This document shows positions 24,146-35,360 of a stretch of 64,000 nt of DNA, piece after piece. Made by a program: the position numbers and the translations under genes. Source of the DNA: Malaya genurostris (taxonomy: Eukaryota; Arthropoda; Insecta; Diptera; Culicidae); assembly GCF_030247185.1 (NCBI RefSeq), contig NC_080570.1, positions 150,134,641 through 150,198,640 on the forward strand. Reading direction: 5' to 3'. The notes under the pieces were generated by a model, which was given only the letters and a program-made list of their open reading frames with translations, was not told the DNA's origin and did not search any database. The number at the start of each line of letters is the position of its first letter. Positions within the stretch are counted from its first letter, which is position 1.

Positions 24146-25118
24146 AATCGTTTTTATTTTTAAAACTTTATTTGAAGGTTTCTTAAAATATTAAGTTGTA
24201 TTGGTTTTTGTAGTAAGTTTTTTAATCTTTTTATGTTTTATAAGTTTAGCTAAGTTTTATTACTTGTTTTAAGCTTTTCCAGTTGCTTGAAATTTTCAAG
24301 TTTTATCAAGTTTTTTAATGTTTTTAAGTGTTGTGTAGTGTTATTATGTTTTAATAAATGTTATCCAGTTTTATTGAGTTTTTCTAACGTTTTCGTTATT
24401 TTAGTTTTTGTTTATGTGAGTTTTTCAAGGTTTTTAAGTTTTATTCAGTTTGTTGAAGTTTTGTTAATTTTCTTATGTTTTTCTTTTTCTTTTTAGCTTT
24501 CATTTAGTGTTATTAAGTTTTATTACCTTTGAGTGATATTAAGTTCTATTACGTTTTTTGAAGTTTTTCAAATTTTCTGCTTTCTTAAGTTTGTCAAGAT
24601 TTTTCAAATATATTTAGTTTTCTAATTTCTTTCGGTTTACCAAGTTTTTGAAGTTTTTCAAATTTTGTTATCTAGTTTTAATAAGTTTTTGGTTAAGGTT
24701 TTTAATTTTCTGTTTTACTGAATTTTTTAAGACTTTTAAATTTTATTTAGTTTGCTGAAATTTTTAAATTCATTGTTTTTTTTTATTTTGATTTAGTTTA
24801 ATAACACTTTTTTAACTTTAAGTTTTGTTAAGTTTTATCGAATTTTATTAGGTGTTTTTAGTTTTCTTTTTAATTTTTATTAAGGTTTAAAAGTTCTCTA
24901 GGTTTATAAAGTTTTTTAGGTTTCCTATGTTTTTTAAAGTTTTATTAGGTGTTTACAAAATTTAAGTTTTTTAAGTTTTTAATTTTTTAAAGTTTTTTTG
25001 TGTTTTTATTTTTTATTAGATTTTAATAAGTTTTATTAAGTTCTTTAAGTTTGTGGCTTTAAGATGATTTTCAATTTTATCGAACTTTTTAAAATAAATA
25101 ATTTCTTTAATCATTTTT

Positions 25119-25250
25119 ACGTTTCGTCTTTGACTCATCAGTGCAGAACAGTCCAAATTGAACTGCTTAGTGTTAAACTCGACAAACCAATTCGAACCGC
25201 TAAGCAGACGTTAAGTTTATGCTACTTACAGAACCCTTTAAGAATTTTTT
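25119..25250 (+). repeat. Left arm of the ACGTTTCGTC foldback MITE
   Basis: TTTTACGTTTCGTCTTTGAC then CATCAGTGCAGAACAGTCC and AATTGAACTGCTTAGTG align with the left end of the 20.18 kb element. The right arm is missing. Confidence 0.65.
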
Positions 25251-25549
25251 AATGCTTTTGAATTATATTTAATGTCAAGTTTTATTTCGTTTAATTGTGT
25301 TATTTTTATTTTTTCTTTCGAATTTTTTTAAAGGTTTTTTTTACGTTTTTTAGGAATTTTTAATTTATTAAGTGTAATTAAGTTTTAGATTTTCTTAAAG
25401 ATTTATGTTGTTGATTGATCTTTGTGAAGTTTTATTACGTGTTTTAAGATCTCTAAGTTATTTAAGTTTTTAAGTCTTACCAAGCTTTTTTTTTAATTTT
25501 CCATTTATGTATTTTTATTTAGTGTTATTAAGTTTTTAATGAGAAACGG

Positions 25550-25722
25550 GTACGCTTTTGTGGTCATTCGTTGTTGTTGAAATATTTATTTCACGTTAAC
25601 TGCATCTTCAGGGTAAAATATTTGTAGTCGTTTTGCCCTGAATATGAAAGAATAAACCTTCGAAACGTTGGTCGCTAACGTGAAATAAATATATCGAAAG
25701 CAACAAATTACCAAAAAGACAT
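25550..25722. mobile_element. Foldback element with CCCTGAA...GAAACGTTGG motif
   Basis: The left arm (GTTGTTGAAATATTTATTTCACGTTA) is repeated in inverted form at the right end (TAACGTGAAATAAATATATCG then AAAGCAAC). The inner part of the right arm carries CCCTGAATATGAAAG...CTTCGAAACGTTGG, the motif shared with foldback elements at 29.7, 43.0 and 59.1 kb. The left arm has lost most of this inner part. About 170 bp, non-coding, inserted in the T-rich tract. Confidence 0.65.
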
Positions 25723-26520
25723 CTTTCAGTTCAATTTAGTTTCTAATTTTGTTTAAGTTTTCTGCTCATTTATAAGATTTTTAAATTTTACTAAATATTT
25801 TAAATTTCTTAGGTTTATTAGGCGTTTTTAGTTTCTTATATCTTTAAAGTTTTATAGATTTTTTTTTTATTTTTATCAAGTTTTTTAAAGTTTTATATTG
25901 CGTTATTAAGATTTATTACCTTTAAGTTTTACGAAGTTTTATCAATTATTTTAAGCTTTCCGTTTCTTAAAGTTATTGGTTTTTATTGTTTTCAGGTTTG
26001 CTTAAATTTCTCACGTTTGTTAAGGTTTTGAAGTTATATAACATTTTGAAGTTTTTGAAGATTTAAGTTTAGAATCAGGTTTATATGGTGTTTTAAGTTT
26101 CCCAAGTTTTATTAGGTTTTTAAAGTTATTTAAGTTTATTCGGTTTTTATGTTTTTTTTTTTTATTTTTTTTTTATTTTTAAGTTTTTGAGTTATTTTTT
26201 CAAGTTTTAAGCATCAATTTTTAAGTTCCTTGTATTTGTTATGGTTTGAGTGTTTAGTTTCCAATTCGTGTTAGAAGATTTTAGTTTCAAGTTCATTTGA
26301 GTAGTGTTTTTTCATTTCTGCAGATACGTATGTCGCAATGTTATTTATATCTTTCATTAGTGCATTAGTTTTATGAGTTGGTTTTAGTTTTTACTTCATA
26401 GTTTTTAGAATTTTGAATGTAGTTTTTAGTTTTCAGTTATTAGTTACCAGTTCATTTGATTAGTTTTCAGTTTTCGGTTTTTAGTTTTCAATTTTAAGTT
26501 TTAAGTTCGATTTTTAATAT

Positions 26521-29500
26521 TTATGTTTCACGTTTCAAAACTCGATAAATTTTGTAATCAATTTCCGAAATCGAAAGATTAGGTATTGTTTTGAAAAATG
26601 TTTTTTGTTTGTGCAAGAAGCCGACTTTCTGGATTTTAGAAAATTTTGATTCGATATTAGATTTAAGCCCCGATGAATTCGCAACAGTACGAAAACACGT
26701 ACGTTGAAGATGGCTGAAACTTTCACACCGTGACAATGAACAAAAATAAAAAAGAATGTGTTGAGTAAGTCAGGTCTCACTTGTGCTTCTGTCATGTAAC
26801 AACAAAGCCCCGAAATTGATCTGAATCAAATGCAACTTTTTGAAAAACCTTTCTGATTTTTATGATAATATTTTCCCACTTGAAAGAAGACAAGTGGTAC
26901 TGTTCAAGAACCAATAGGCAATCTTAGTGATTTGTTTTTTTTGTCGGAGCACAGGAACGAACGAATGTTTCTGAATAGTGAGGTTTCAGTTTTTTTTTTT
27001 TGACATCGATTAAGCTTTTGATTCAGGCTCCATAAATGTTTTGTCTGAAAGCAAGGATGGCTGTTATCGTATCATAGAACGCTCGCTCGCAACTCTTCCA
27101 CGATTGAATCAGTGCCATCAAAAAGAGTTGGAAATCATCGCAACAACAAAAACCCGGCATGGCTCATTTAACATAGAATCGACACCAGTGCGAGAGCGAA
27201 TTTCTCTCGATGACACTTCTGAGAATCAAAGGTTAGCACGCCGCTGTGGGGATCTTCTCTGAAGCAACAAACTGTCGCTTATTCTCGTTTCGCGATCCGA
27301 TTCTATACAGGCAGTTGATAATTGCGATAGAATCATTTCACTATTGCCGCTTATTCTAACTATGTGCATATAATCTTTGTATAAGTTGTGTCTATGAAAA
27401 TGTATGTGAATGCTCCACACAAGGGTTTTGAAATATTGCAACCTAGTATGAGAATCATCAAGTCGAATCATCGATTCGATTTTCTGCGATAATTGTCAAC
27501 TTGCGATTCTTTCTTGGGAAATTCCACACAGCGGCGATCATTATCAGACTGTAATTTTTTTACGGGCCGTGAAATACTCAGAGTATGAAGTGGAGCGAAG
27601 GAATGTAGAAAAATTCTCTCGCGGTTCATGCATTGAGAGACTCGAGTTCTTGTAGCATCTTCTACCGGATTGAAAATTTTGTATACAATATAGATAGCAA
27701 TATAGCAGCTTCTGTCAAATTTTCGGCAATCACCAACACTGTCTGAAAGGTAGTATCAGTATTTTTGTTTTGGGTAACGATTTTGGAGGATTCAATTTTA
27801 TGGTCCTTCGTTTCTCGGGTCAGCTAATCTTCTTATTCCAATGCGCGGAATTGGGAATCGAGTCCACCATAATGAACTACTATTCGTATAATCTTCCGGC
27901 TGAAACCGTAGCATTATTCGCAACATTTTATATATGTGGAAAATATCGTTTCGATTCCGAACAATTTCAACCTGACAAAAGTTGAAGGAAAAATTTTCTC
28001 TTATTTTTGGATCTCCGTAACGGTGCTTGTTTTTCCACGAGAATTCCATCGAACCGTGGGTGGTGGTGTGATGCACAATAAACGAGGCTGTAAATGTGCT
28101 CAAGGAGCCAAACTTTTCCGAAAACCAGCTATGAAGAACTAATTTGTTGCTTCGAAAAGTTTTCCCGCTTCCACCACCGCCGCCGGTGAATTTCCCTGTA
28201 ATGCCGCAGAATCCAATGCGAAGTCTCGCGAAACAGAAGGTTAAAATTCCGCAACGGGCTGATAGTATCAAGTCTTCTTCCTTTGTCGATACGGGAAAGT
28301 TTGTCGTTTCGACATCTGATCCGGCCAGGTGAGAAGAGTGCGTCGGCAATTCAGGTCGCGGGAAGGCGGTTAGTAAAAACACGAATTTAGTCAACTGTGC
28401 CGACGACGAAAACGACCTCCCAGCCAAGCACTTTTGAATTGAGTTATTCTATTGGTGGTGGCGACGGAGGCGGTGGCGGCTTGGTTCGGTACCCCAATCA
28501 TAGTACCTTAGTACGTCAACCAGCACCCCAACATCACCCAAGCCATCATCGCGGTAAATGTGCTTCCCGGATTTTCCCTCGAAATCATCTCGAAGGAGGG
28601 CTTTGTCGCTGGGAGCTGATTTGAATAAAAATTATGCGACCCGTCAAGCGTAAGATAGCGTGAACGAGACAACATTGGCGTAGGAAACAGGCAGAAGTCG
28701 TGACTTACCCGACGGTAGTCCTTTCCTGTATAGGCAAAAACGAATATGCCACGTAGTGGTTTTTCTCCAGTCTGCAGGTGGGATGGGGACTTGGCTTTGG
28801 GGCTTCGATGCTTTAGTTTTATGTTGAAGAATTTTAATTTACAACAACACCGAGTAAACCTCAGCAAGCTCCGGCAAAACCTGCTTCGTCATCGTAAACG
28901 ACCGAGGCTGATTTTCTGGTGGGTCAAAGTTAGCAAAAAATCTACGATGAAATGGTAATACAATCTCGGATGTAAATTCAAGTCAAGTTTTTCGAACCAA
29001 ATACAAGACATTGTTGAACTGTATTATGATTATGACAATCCAGATCGACCTTTGAACTCAATTAGAATCGCCCATATGATGTATATGTGAATTTTTGCAT
29101 CTAATCATGGCAAGTTAAGCAGACTGTTTGGACAAGCGATTTGTAGCTACCGATAAAAACATAATCTCGCTTTGGTTGTTAGTCAGTCTACGAATTTGAA
29201 TCTATACTAAAAGCTGGCAAATTTTTGGGAAGATTTTGCTATTTGCCACTACATTTTTATTTATTCACTTATTTATTTATTCATTCGTCAAAAATTTGTC
29301 TTGCATAGTAGTGGCGATCGCCGTATTGTTAGCCTCTAGTATGTCCACAAAAAGCATCTAGCAGTACACAAAAAATATCCTTTTAATGTCTTGAACTATT
29401 TTAAAACAGTAGGTCGTGATCCGATTGTGAAAGCTATCCTAAATTTGATTCGCATTCACGAAGCTTTGCCTCGTCCAAAAATAAATCCTATGATTGATCC

Positions 29501-29642
29501 AATTTAAAATGAAAAGATGTGATCGATATTCATGTAGCAAATTTCTTGAATCTTATCCAGACCTGACCTGGTCCAGAATTAAAAGGGTCTTATGCGCAAA
29601 AAAATGGGCTCAAATTTTTTTCACATTGTGATTTTTTTCGAA
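26521..29642. other. Unassigned region with a GC-rich island and a weak foldback
   Basis: A weak inverted repeat spans about 27238-27540 (CGCCGCTGTGGGGATC versus CGCTGTGTGGAATTTCCC read in reverse), possibly a decayed MITE. At 28140-28480 there is a GC-richer stretch with CCACCACCGCCGCCGG and GGTGGTGGCGACGGAGGCGG. The longest frame (27798-28427 minus, 209 codons) has no domain and a glycine run from the simple repeat, so I do not call it a gene. Near 29255-29300 a TTTATTCACTTATTTATTTATTC run resembles the reverse of a LINE 3' tail, but no LINE protein was recognised beside it. Confidence 0.35.
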
Positions 29643-30044
29643 TGAAATGATAATTGTGGTAATTTTTCGGGATAGTGGCTGGCTTAGTTTAATAATTATA
29701 ACAGACTTCGTGTGTTCTCTGACGTTTTGGCCTTTTTTTAAGGAAAGTCTATCGATTGTAATCAAAATGTCTATCGTTTATAGTCAAAATGTCTATATCT
29801 GACGCTACGTTGTCTGGTACATTTTAGAACACTCTTGAAGAAATATTGAAAGCTATATTTTCAAGCATGTTTTAAATTTGATCAGGCAACGTAGCATCGA
29901 CATTTTAACTATAAACGATAGACTTTGCCCTGAAAAAGGTCTTTCGCAAAGGCCGAAACGTCGGACATTAAATAAAATTTGTTTGTATTATAAGACCAAG
30001 GCGTAATCTTTTTTCAAAAATTACCACATTTTTATCATTTTATG
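29643..30044. mobile_element. Foldback element, GTCCGACGTTTCGGC family
   Basis: Arms of about 150 bp pair across the element. AATGATAATTGTGGTAATTT on the left is matched by AAATTACCACATTTTTATCATT on the right, and the inner arms share ACTATAAACGATAGACTTT. The right inner arm carries CCCTGAAAAAGG...GGCCGAAACGTCGGAC, with a CTTTCGCAAAG hairpin between the two halves. Non-coding. The inner arm and the CTTATAATAC segment are shared with the 43 kb foldback, so both belong to one family. Confidence 0.7.
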
Positions 30045-31332
30045 AATTATGATTTTATCACACGAAAATGTGAATGTATTAATTTTCCTCGGTTTTAACC
30101 GGTTTGGTCTTTCGCATGAAAAACGCAAAAATTAAATCCCACGATCTAGTAAGAAATTTTGAAAGTGTAAAAATTAAATTTCAACCGAACCATGAAAAAT
30201 GAAAGCGCATCCTTCAAACTGATGAACTAATTCTTCTCGTTGGCAGATTTTAATAATTAATGTACAAATAAACTCACTTTAGTCACACCGGTGCCTGATT
30301 TGCGGTCCCGAATGTATCAAAAAGAGTGGTCAATTAGTTCCATACGGGTGTCATTCCGGGTGTCATTCCGAAATTTTCATAAACTTAGTAACAAATGATA
30401 GGCCCTGGTTGCAGGAGCGTATAGTAATGAGGACTGAAAATTTCAAACCGTCATTTGAAGTGATGATACCAAAAAACGTAAAAAAATAATGTCGAAACTG
30501 TACTTAAACCTTATCCAATTGTTTCTAGTTTGTTTCCAATTCCGAAAGTACCGGAAATAGCCTCCAGAAACTGCAAAACGGTCTTTCGCTTCAATTTCTC
30601 AGAGATGGCAAAAACCGATTTATGCAATGGAATAAATTATAAATCTATCTCTTTTCCTGAAACGATCCCATGATTCGTTTCCGATAAAAACATTGCTAAA
30701 AAGCAGATCGAACAAATATTCCATAGTTCTTCTTCATTGATTTATTACCGCTCCGCAAAATTGCAATCAGTGCGACTCAATTCAACACTGATGCGTGCTA
30801 GGGTCACTCTTTAAATATTCGCGTCACTACACATTTCCATCGCAAAAGGCGGATCTATTACGCAAGCAAAAATACAATCAATACAATTGTTTATTCCACT
30901 GTAGATTTAACGCATTAGAAGATCCCGTCCAAAATGAGATATACCGTTTGGATTCCCCATTTTATTTGTTTGCCGAAGAAGGCAAATCCAACCTGAGCTA
31001 TGCCACATTGGGAAAATTCTAGGCGATTGTGCAGTGCAAGCTCCTGAAAATAGGATAGGTCAACAAAACCGACAAACAGACTTGGAAAAGTTTTGAGATC
31101 GCCTCAATCGAACTTTTTGTTAATACCAAATATCTTAGAAATGCAAGAAAAGTGTAATCTAAAAAAAAATAAAAAAAAATAAAAATGTTCTACATGTTAG
31201 AGAGTTGATTTAATAAAGAATTCGGAGTAACACCAGATCCCGACGCTCCATGTATTTCTTAGACATAACAAGAAAACCGGATAACTTTCGAAATTTGCTT
31301 AAAATACCGCGTAACTTCGGAAATCCGAGTAA
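30045..31332. other. Unassigned DNA with fragments of known repeats
   Basis: About 30480-30620 contains a weak copy of the R1 module (ATTCCGAAAGTACCGGAAAT, then CTCAGAGATGGC). About 31130-31330 has diverged TCTTAGAAATGCAAG and ACCGCGTAACTTCGGAAAT motifs of the ACGCGG repeat family. No gene is seen; the 75-codon frame at 30795-31022 has no motif. Confidence 0.4.
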
Positions 31333-31375
31333 AATCTTGTTTTAATCCACCTAATGGGGTAATGATGCCTTTCTC
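31333..31375 (+). repeat. Solo left end of R1 repeat
   Basis: TTGTTTTAATCCACCTAATG then GGGTAATGATGCCTTTCTCAT matches the left end of R1 copies at 41.58 and 52.67 kb, but the body that should follow is replaced by LINE sequence. Confidence 0.7.
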
Positions 31376-32326
31376 ATACTACTCTGAATATCATAAATAT
31401 TATATGGCTCATTGCTCCATTTCTGGCAATGAAAGAGCCGATATTTTAGCCAAGTGTGGTGCTATTGAGGGTGATATTTATGAGCGACAGATTGCTTTCA
31501 ACGAATTCTATAACGCATCTCGCCAAAGAACACCTGCCAGCTGGCAAGCTTCTTGGGATAGAGATGATCTGGGTCGGTGGATGCACTCAATTATTCCGAA
31601 AATATCGACAAAGGCATGGTTCAGGGGACTGGATGTGAGTAGGGATTTCATTCGTATGATGTCCAGACTCATGTCCAATCACTACACGTTAGACGCACAT
31701 CTCCTTCGAATTGGACTCTCCGAGACTAATCATTGTGCTTGCGAAGAAGGTTATCGGGATATTGATCATGTCGTTTGGACATGCGTGGAGTATCGTGATG
31801 TCAGACCTCAACTAATAAATTCTTTGCGTACCCAAGGTAGACTATCCAATGTCCCAGTTCGAGACATTCTTGCTTGTCGTGACCTTCCATACATGAAACT
31901 TCTTTATCATCTCATAAAGACAATTGGAGTTTCAATTAAATAAATGACCCTTTTAAGACTTAGTTCTGATTCCAGCTGCGTCCATGAGTTCAACCAATAG
32001 CTAAATTAGAATAGAAATTATGTAATGATACAAACATGTTCGAAATGGTTTATGAAATTATCAACAAAATGTCTGAAAATAATAACTTATTTTATGATTT
32101 ATAGAAGTTAATCGTTTGGTTCAAATAATAATATAGATTTCATAATTAATGACGAAATACCTAATATGATATTTAAGTAATGAGAGGAATATGTTTTAAT
32201 AAATTTAAATTGTCGTGACTATTTTTGAATTATATTAGGATAAGAATTTTATGTAAAAGGCATGCTACGGCGAAGAAAAACTTATGTAAACTGCCTTAAG
32301 AAATAAACGTTTTTATGAAAAAAAAG
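31376..32326 (+). pseudogene. LINE 3' end: RNase H domain and 3' UTR (LOA/I-like)
   Basis: An open frame to 31943 reads AHCSISGNERADILAKCGA, the RNase H motif with conserved H, GNE and AD residues that ends ORF2 of LOA/I-group LINEs. A C-terminal region with a cysteine/histidine pattern follows: NHCACEEGY-DIDHVVWTC-EY (C-x-C...H...C). The rest of ORF2 is absent, so this is a strongly 5'-truncated copy. The 3' UTR ends with AAATAAACGTTTTTATGAAA and an A-run, a polyadenylated end. The frame downstream of the junction is intact for about 180 codons, implying moderate age. LOA versus I clade was not resolved. Confidence 0.8.
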
Positions 32327-32404
32327 TCATAAAGGTTACTGTGGAATTCGCAAGAACGCAACTCTTCATTGAATATAAACAGGAAAATTCGTTCGGACTT
32401 AATC

Positions 32405-32572
32405 TAACAAACTCTGCAAATTCTGTCTTCCCTGTAGTTCCGGAACCGGAAGTGGTATCCACAACAAATTTGGGAATTCCGTATGAAACTGGATGACTTT
32501 GAACCTACGAGTTTGTGAAAATCGATTTGGCCATCTTGAAGAAAGTTTGGCGATTTGCAGTGCAGGCGAGTT
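32405..32572 (+). repeat. Single R1 module
   Basis: GTTCCGGAACCGGAAGTGG, then GTTTGTGAAAATCGATTTGG and CCATCTTGAAGAAAG follow the order of one 155-bp R1 module. It abuts the gag piece at 32573. Confidence 0.6.
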
Positions 32573-32855
32573 ACATTATTGGTCTTATTGCATTGAAGTA
32601 AATGCACACGTTGAATCTCAAGATGCATTTGCTCCTTAAGCAAACCTTCAAGTTCTCGTATCGAAGGTGGAATTTTGCACTGTCTGAAGTCAACAATAAT
32701 TGTATTCTTTCGTACCGGCGCTAGCTTTTGTTCGTTTGGTTCACTCATTTCGAGGTCTATTGTTCACTACACAATACTGTACATGATTTCTTCTGTCCCG
32801 AACGTAAGCGGTTTTGGTTTATCAACTGACTTGATTGAGATGTACGAGCGAACTG
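32573..32855 (-). mobile_element. gag-only element 5' fragment (copy 3)
   Basis: The minus strand starts with CAGTTCGCTCGTACATCTC at 32855, aligning with the first bases of the full-length copy at 43301 (CAGTTCGGTTTTACATCTC), then a 5' UTR and the ORF start MSEPNEQKLAPVRKNTIIVD near 32748. It breaks off after HLLQCNKTNNV, where R1 sequence begins. Two independent copies starting at the same CAGTTCG strongly suggest this is the true 5' end of the family; such starts resemble the initiator of Jockey-type LINE promoters. Confidence 0.75.
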
Positions 32856-33344
32856 ATCGAACCTAGTTAAACCTAGACTTACTATCTCATGCTCTATTTC
32901 GATTGAACCAATTAAACGAAATACAACAAACGAAAAGAACCTGCGTTTTTGTTACTTCTGCACATATAAATCAAGCTAACCAGCATGAATCAGCAGCATA
33001 AGACATGCAGTAGAATTATTATTATCGCTATTGACATCACTACACCACCGGCACGGTGTTACTGCACTACCGGCTGTAAAAATTGCATATTTTTTTCAAA
33101 TAAATTTCAAATCATTGACATTCTTCTATTTTTTTTATATCATTTATTTTACCCCGGTTTTACATTCTTTTATTCTGCCGGTTGCACATATTATAAGATA
33201 GCTAAAATTTGTATCAACCGCAGCACCGTCTTTTACCAATATCACACACTAGTAGCAGACATCAGTTTCGTGTTCATTATAGCGTGTACGAAATAGAACA
33301 AAGCAGGCATCGTTCGTTTAGTGTTTTCTTCTTCCAGGTTTTTA

Positions 33345-34631
33345 CCCAGAAAGTAAGGACTTTGATTTGATTTCGCTGTAAATAATTCACAAGTGTTAGA
33401 TATTCAAATTTTTTTCGATATACTGATAATATTAGACTACAACAACAGAATATTATTTTCAACATTTGCTACTTAGCCATTGTAGACTAGCTGGCGCACC
33501 TTCTTGCGAACGTTCCTCATTAAATTCCGTACAGACTTCTTGGTGACAAGTTTTGACACTTTTTTCCAATCTTTTTCGAACTGTTGAATGGTTTCGACTG
33601 CCGAGACATGTTTCCTAAGATGTGCCTTCGTTAATGCCCAAAATTCCTCAATTGGTCGAAGTTGTGAACAATTTGGTGGATTCATGTCTTTTGGGACGAA
33701 AGTGACATTTTTGGTAGTACATCATTCTACCGTTGATTTCGAGTAGTGGCAAGAAGCAGGATCTGACTAGAAGACAACAGGATCTTGTGGCTTCGAATCA
33801 TGGGTAGAAGTCGGTTTTTGTAAACATTCCTTGATATATATTTCGCTGTTTATTGAAGCAGTGGTGATGAAGGGTTTCGAAATCTTACCGCAACTACAAA
33901 TTGCTTGCCAGACCATAGCTTTCTTACCAAATTTTTCGACTTCAATCGATGTCTCGGACTGGTTTAACACTTGCCCTTCTCACACCGTATAATATTGTGG
34001 TCCCGGCCAGGATTTGTAATCGAGTTTCACATAGGTTTCGTCGTCCATGATTATGCAGCTCAAATTTCCAGCAGGAATCGTATTGTACAGCTTTCGAACC
34101 CTCGGCCTGATCGATGCTTCTTGTTTCGGACTACGTTTTAGTTGTTTCTGCTTCTTATAGGTTCGAAGATTCCAACTTTCTTTAGCACGAAGAACATTTG
34201 ACTTCGAAGTGCCCACTTTTTTGGCCACATCCCGAACTGAAACCTCCTTCTTTTGCTCGAACGCTTTCAGTATACGTTTATCCAAATGAGGGTTAGCAGG
34301 ATCTTTTTTTCGACCCGATTTCGGTTTATCCTCAAAGGTGTTATCCTCACCGAACTTCCTGATTGCATTTCGCACGGCTTTTCCACTTACTCCTTCCATT
34401 TTTGCTATCTTTCTCAGTGACAGTCCGCGTTCTGTGCACCATTTGTACACAATTTTTCGACGTTGTTCTGCTGAAAGTCCACGCATTTCGAAACAAACTA
34501 ATGAAAACGAATAAACAACTGCACAAGTGGTTAGAGAAGAGTGTAAAGAACAGGACGCAGCCATAAAAATTGACAGATTCTGAACCATTGTGAAATGGCA
34601 GCGGTTTTTTGTTGCGTCCATACTTTCTGGG
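33345..34631 (-). mobile_element. Near-complete DD37E (ITmD37E-type) transposon, copy C
   Basis: About 1.29 kb, flanked by short inverted repeats CCCAGAAAGTAAGGAC (33345-33360) and GTCCATACTTTCTGGG (34616-34631), which match at 15 of 16 positions. It contains one transposase frame on the minus strand. Length, architecture and D-37-E spacing agree with the mosquito ITmD37E group. The TA duplication expected for this superfamily is not clean at either end. It sits within an R1 copy, and comparison with the unfilled R1 copy at 39.0 kb places the insertion. Confidence 0.8.
33473..34486 (-). pseudogene. DD37E transposase with three in-frame stops
   Basis: Starting at the ATG at 34486 (MRGLSAEQRRKIVYKWC), the protein has a helix-turn-helix region (LRKIAKMEGVSGKAVRNAIR), a second one with VRDVAKKVGTSKSNVLRAKE, a basic linker, then the catalytic core: IMDDETYVKLDY (first D), EKFGKKAMVWQAICSCG, SDPASCHYSKS (second D), NPPNCSQLRPIEEFWAL (E) and a basic C-terminus ending QLVYNG. 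The whole length reads in one frame and is about 337 codons, normal for the family. It is interrupted only by stops at 33980-33982, 33767-33769 and about 33727. Two replace tryptophan codons and one an arginine codon, all single transitions. The upstream part of the frame (to 34621) lacks conserved residues, so I prefer the 34486 start. Confidence 0.85.
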
Positions 34632-35360
34632 ACAGTCTTTACGTACCGGTGTGGTACATATTGTCATTCTATATGGCGATTTGAAAACTTTGACACTCAT
34701 CGCACTGTAACTGCGGAACTGAAGGTCGGATCCGGATGAAATTTCACAGTAGCTTTAAAAATAATATTAGCTTTAATTCAAATCAAGCTTCGTGAAAATC
34801 GGTTCAAGCATCGCAGAGAAATCGAAGTGAGTTCTATATTTTTGGAGTTTTTCTTCTTCGCTTTCGGTGCTTCCGGAACAGGAAAAGGGGGATCAGTAGT
34901 GCTTTTTTACTGATAGTTTAAGCTCTGCAAACTACAAGAATTTATCAGACAGTTTTATGGGATTTGCACCTGTTTTTGACCATCGTTCGTGAAATAATAC
35001 TCCACATACCACTCTTAATTTCCGTAACAAATTGTCGGATACGGGAAAAATGTTTTAGAAATTTTGAGGGAACTATTAGACCTTTCATTTGAATCTTAGT
35101 TAGTGAAAATCGGTTGAGCCGTTTTAGAGAAAATTGAGTACACACTTTTTCTCTAATTTTCACATATTTCCATATAACTTCGGAACTGGAAGTCGAATCT
35201 AAATGAAATTCAATAGCAGGTACCATTTGGGCTTTCATTTTGGGAATCTAAGTTTGTGGAAATCGGTTAAGCCATCTTTGAAAAAAGTGAGTGAATATTT
35301 TTGTTACATACATACACACATACCCACACACCATCCTTTCGGGATTGAACTTCACCTTAA

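Larger units (their letters stand above)
19980..26520 (+). repeat. T-rich satellite-like tract (AAGTTTT/TTTAAG motif)
   Basis: Over about 6.5 kb the plus strand is dominated by variants of TTTTAAGTTTTATTAAGTTT with very few C residues, giving strong strand asymmetry. Longer units recur: a segment containing CTTAGGCTTTTTAATGTAT and then CCTTAATAAAAA appears near 20.76, 21.50, 22.83 and 23.19 kb. Open frames (rich in F, K, L, S) are composition artefacts. Foldback elements are inserted at 20.18, 25.12 and 25.55 kb. Confidence 0.85.
33215..35360 (+). repeat. R1 repeat copy a, split by a DD37E transposon
   Basis: 33215-33340 (CCAATATCACACACTAGTAG, then AGCGTGTACGAAAT) and 34632 onward (GGTACATATTGTCATTCTAT, ATGGCGATTTGAAAAC) are contiguous in the copy at 38.96-39.12 kb. 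The DD37E transposon therefore inserted into this copy. Downstream are about four diverged modules with GGAACTGGAAGTCGAATC and GAAAATCGGTT-AGCC motifs. The right terminal inverted repeat is missing. Confidence 0.7.

Noticed and set aside
21839..25252. Phe/Lys/Leu-rich open frames in the T-rich tract
   Set aside because: Explained by base composition and repeat units; no start context or conserved motif.
27798..28427. 209-codon minus-strand open frame as a host gene
   Set aside because: Glycine run comes from a CCACCGCCGCC-type repeat; no conserved motif; overlapping frames on the other strand are equally open.
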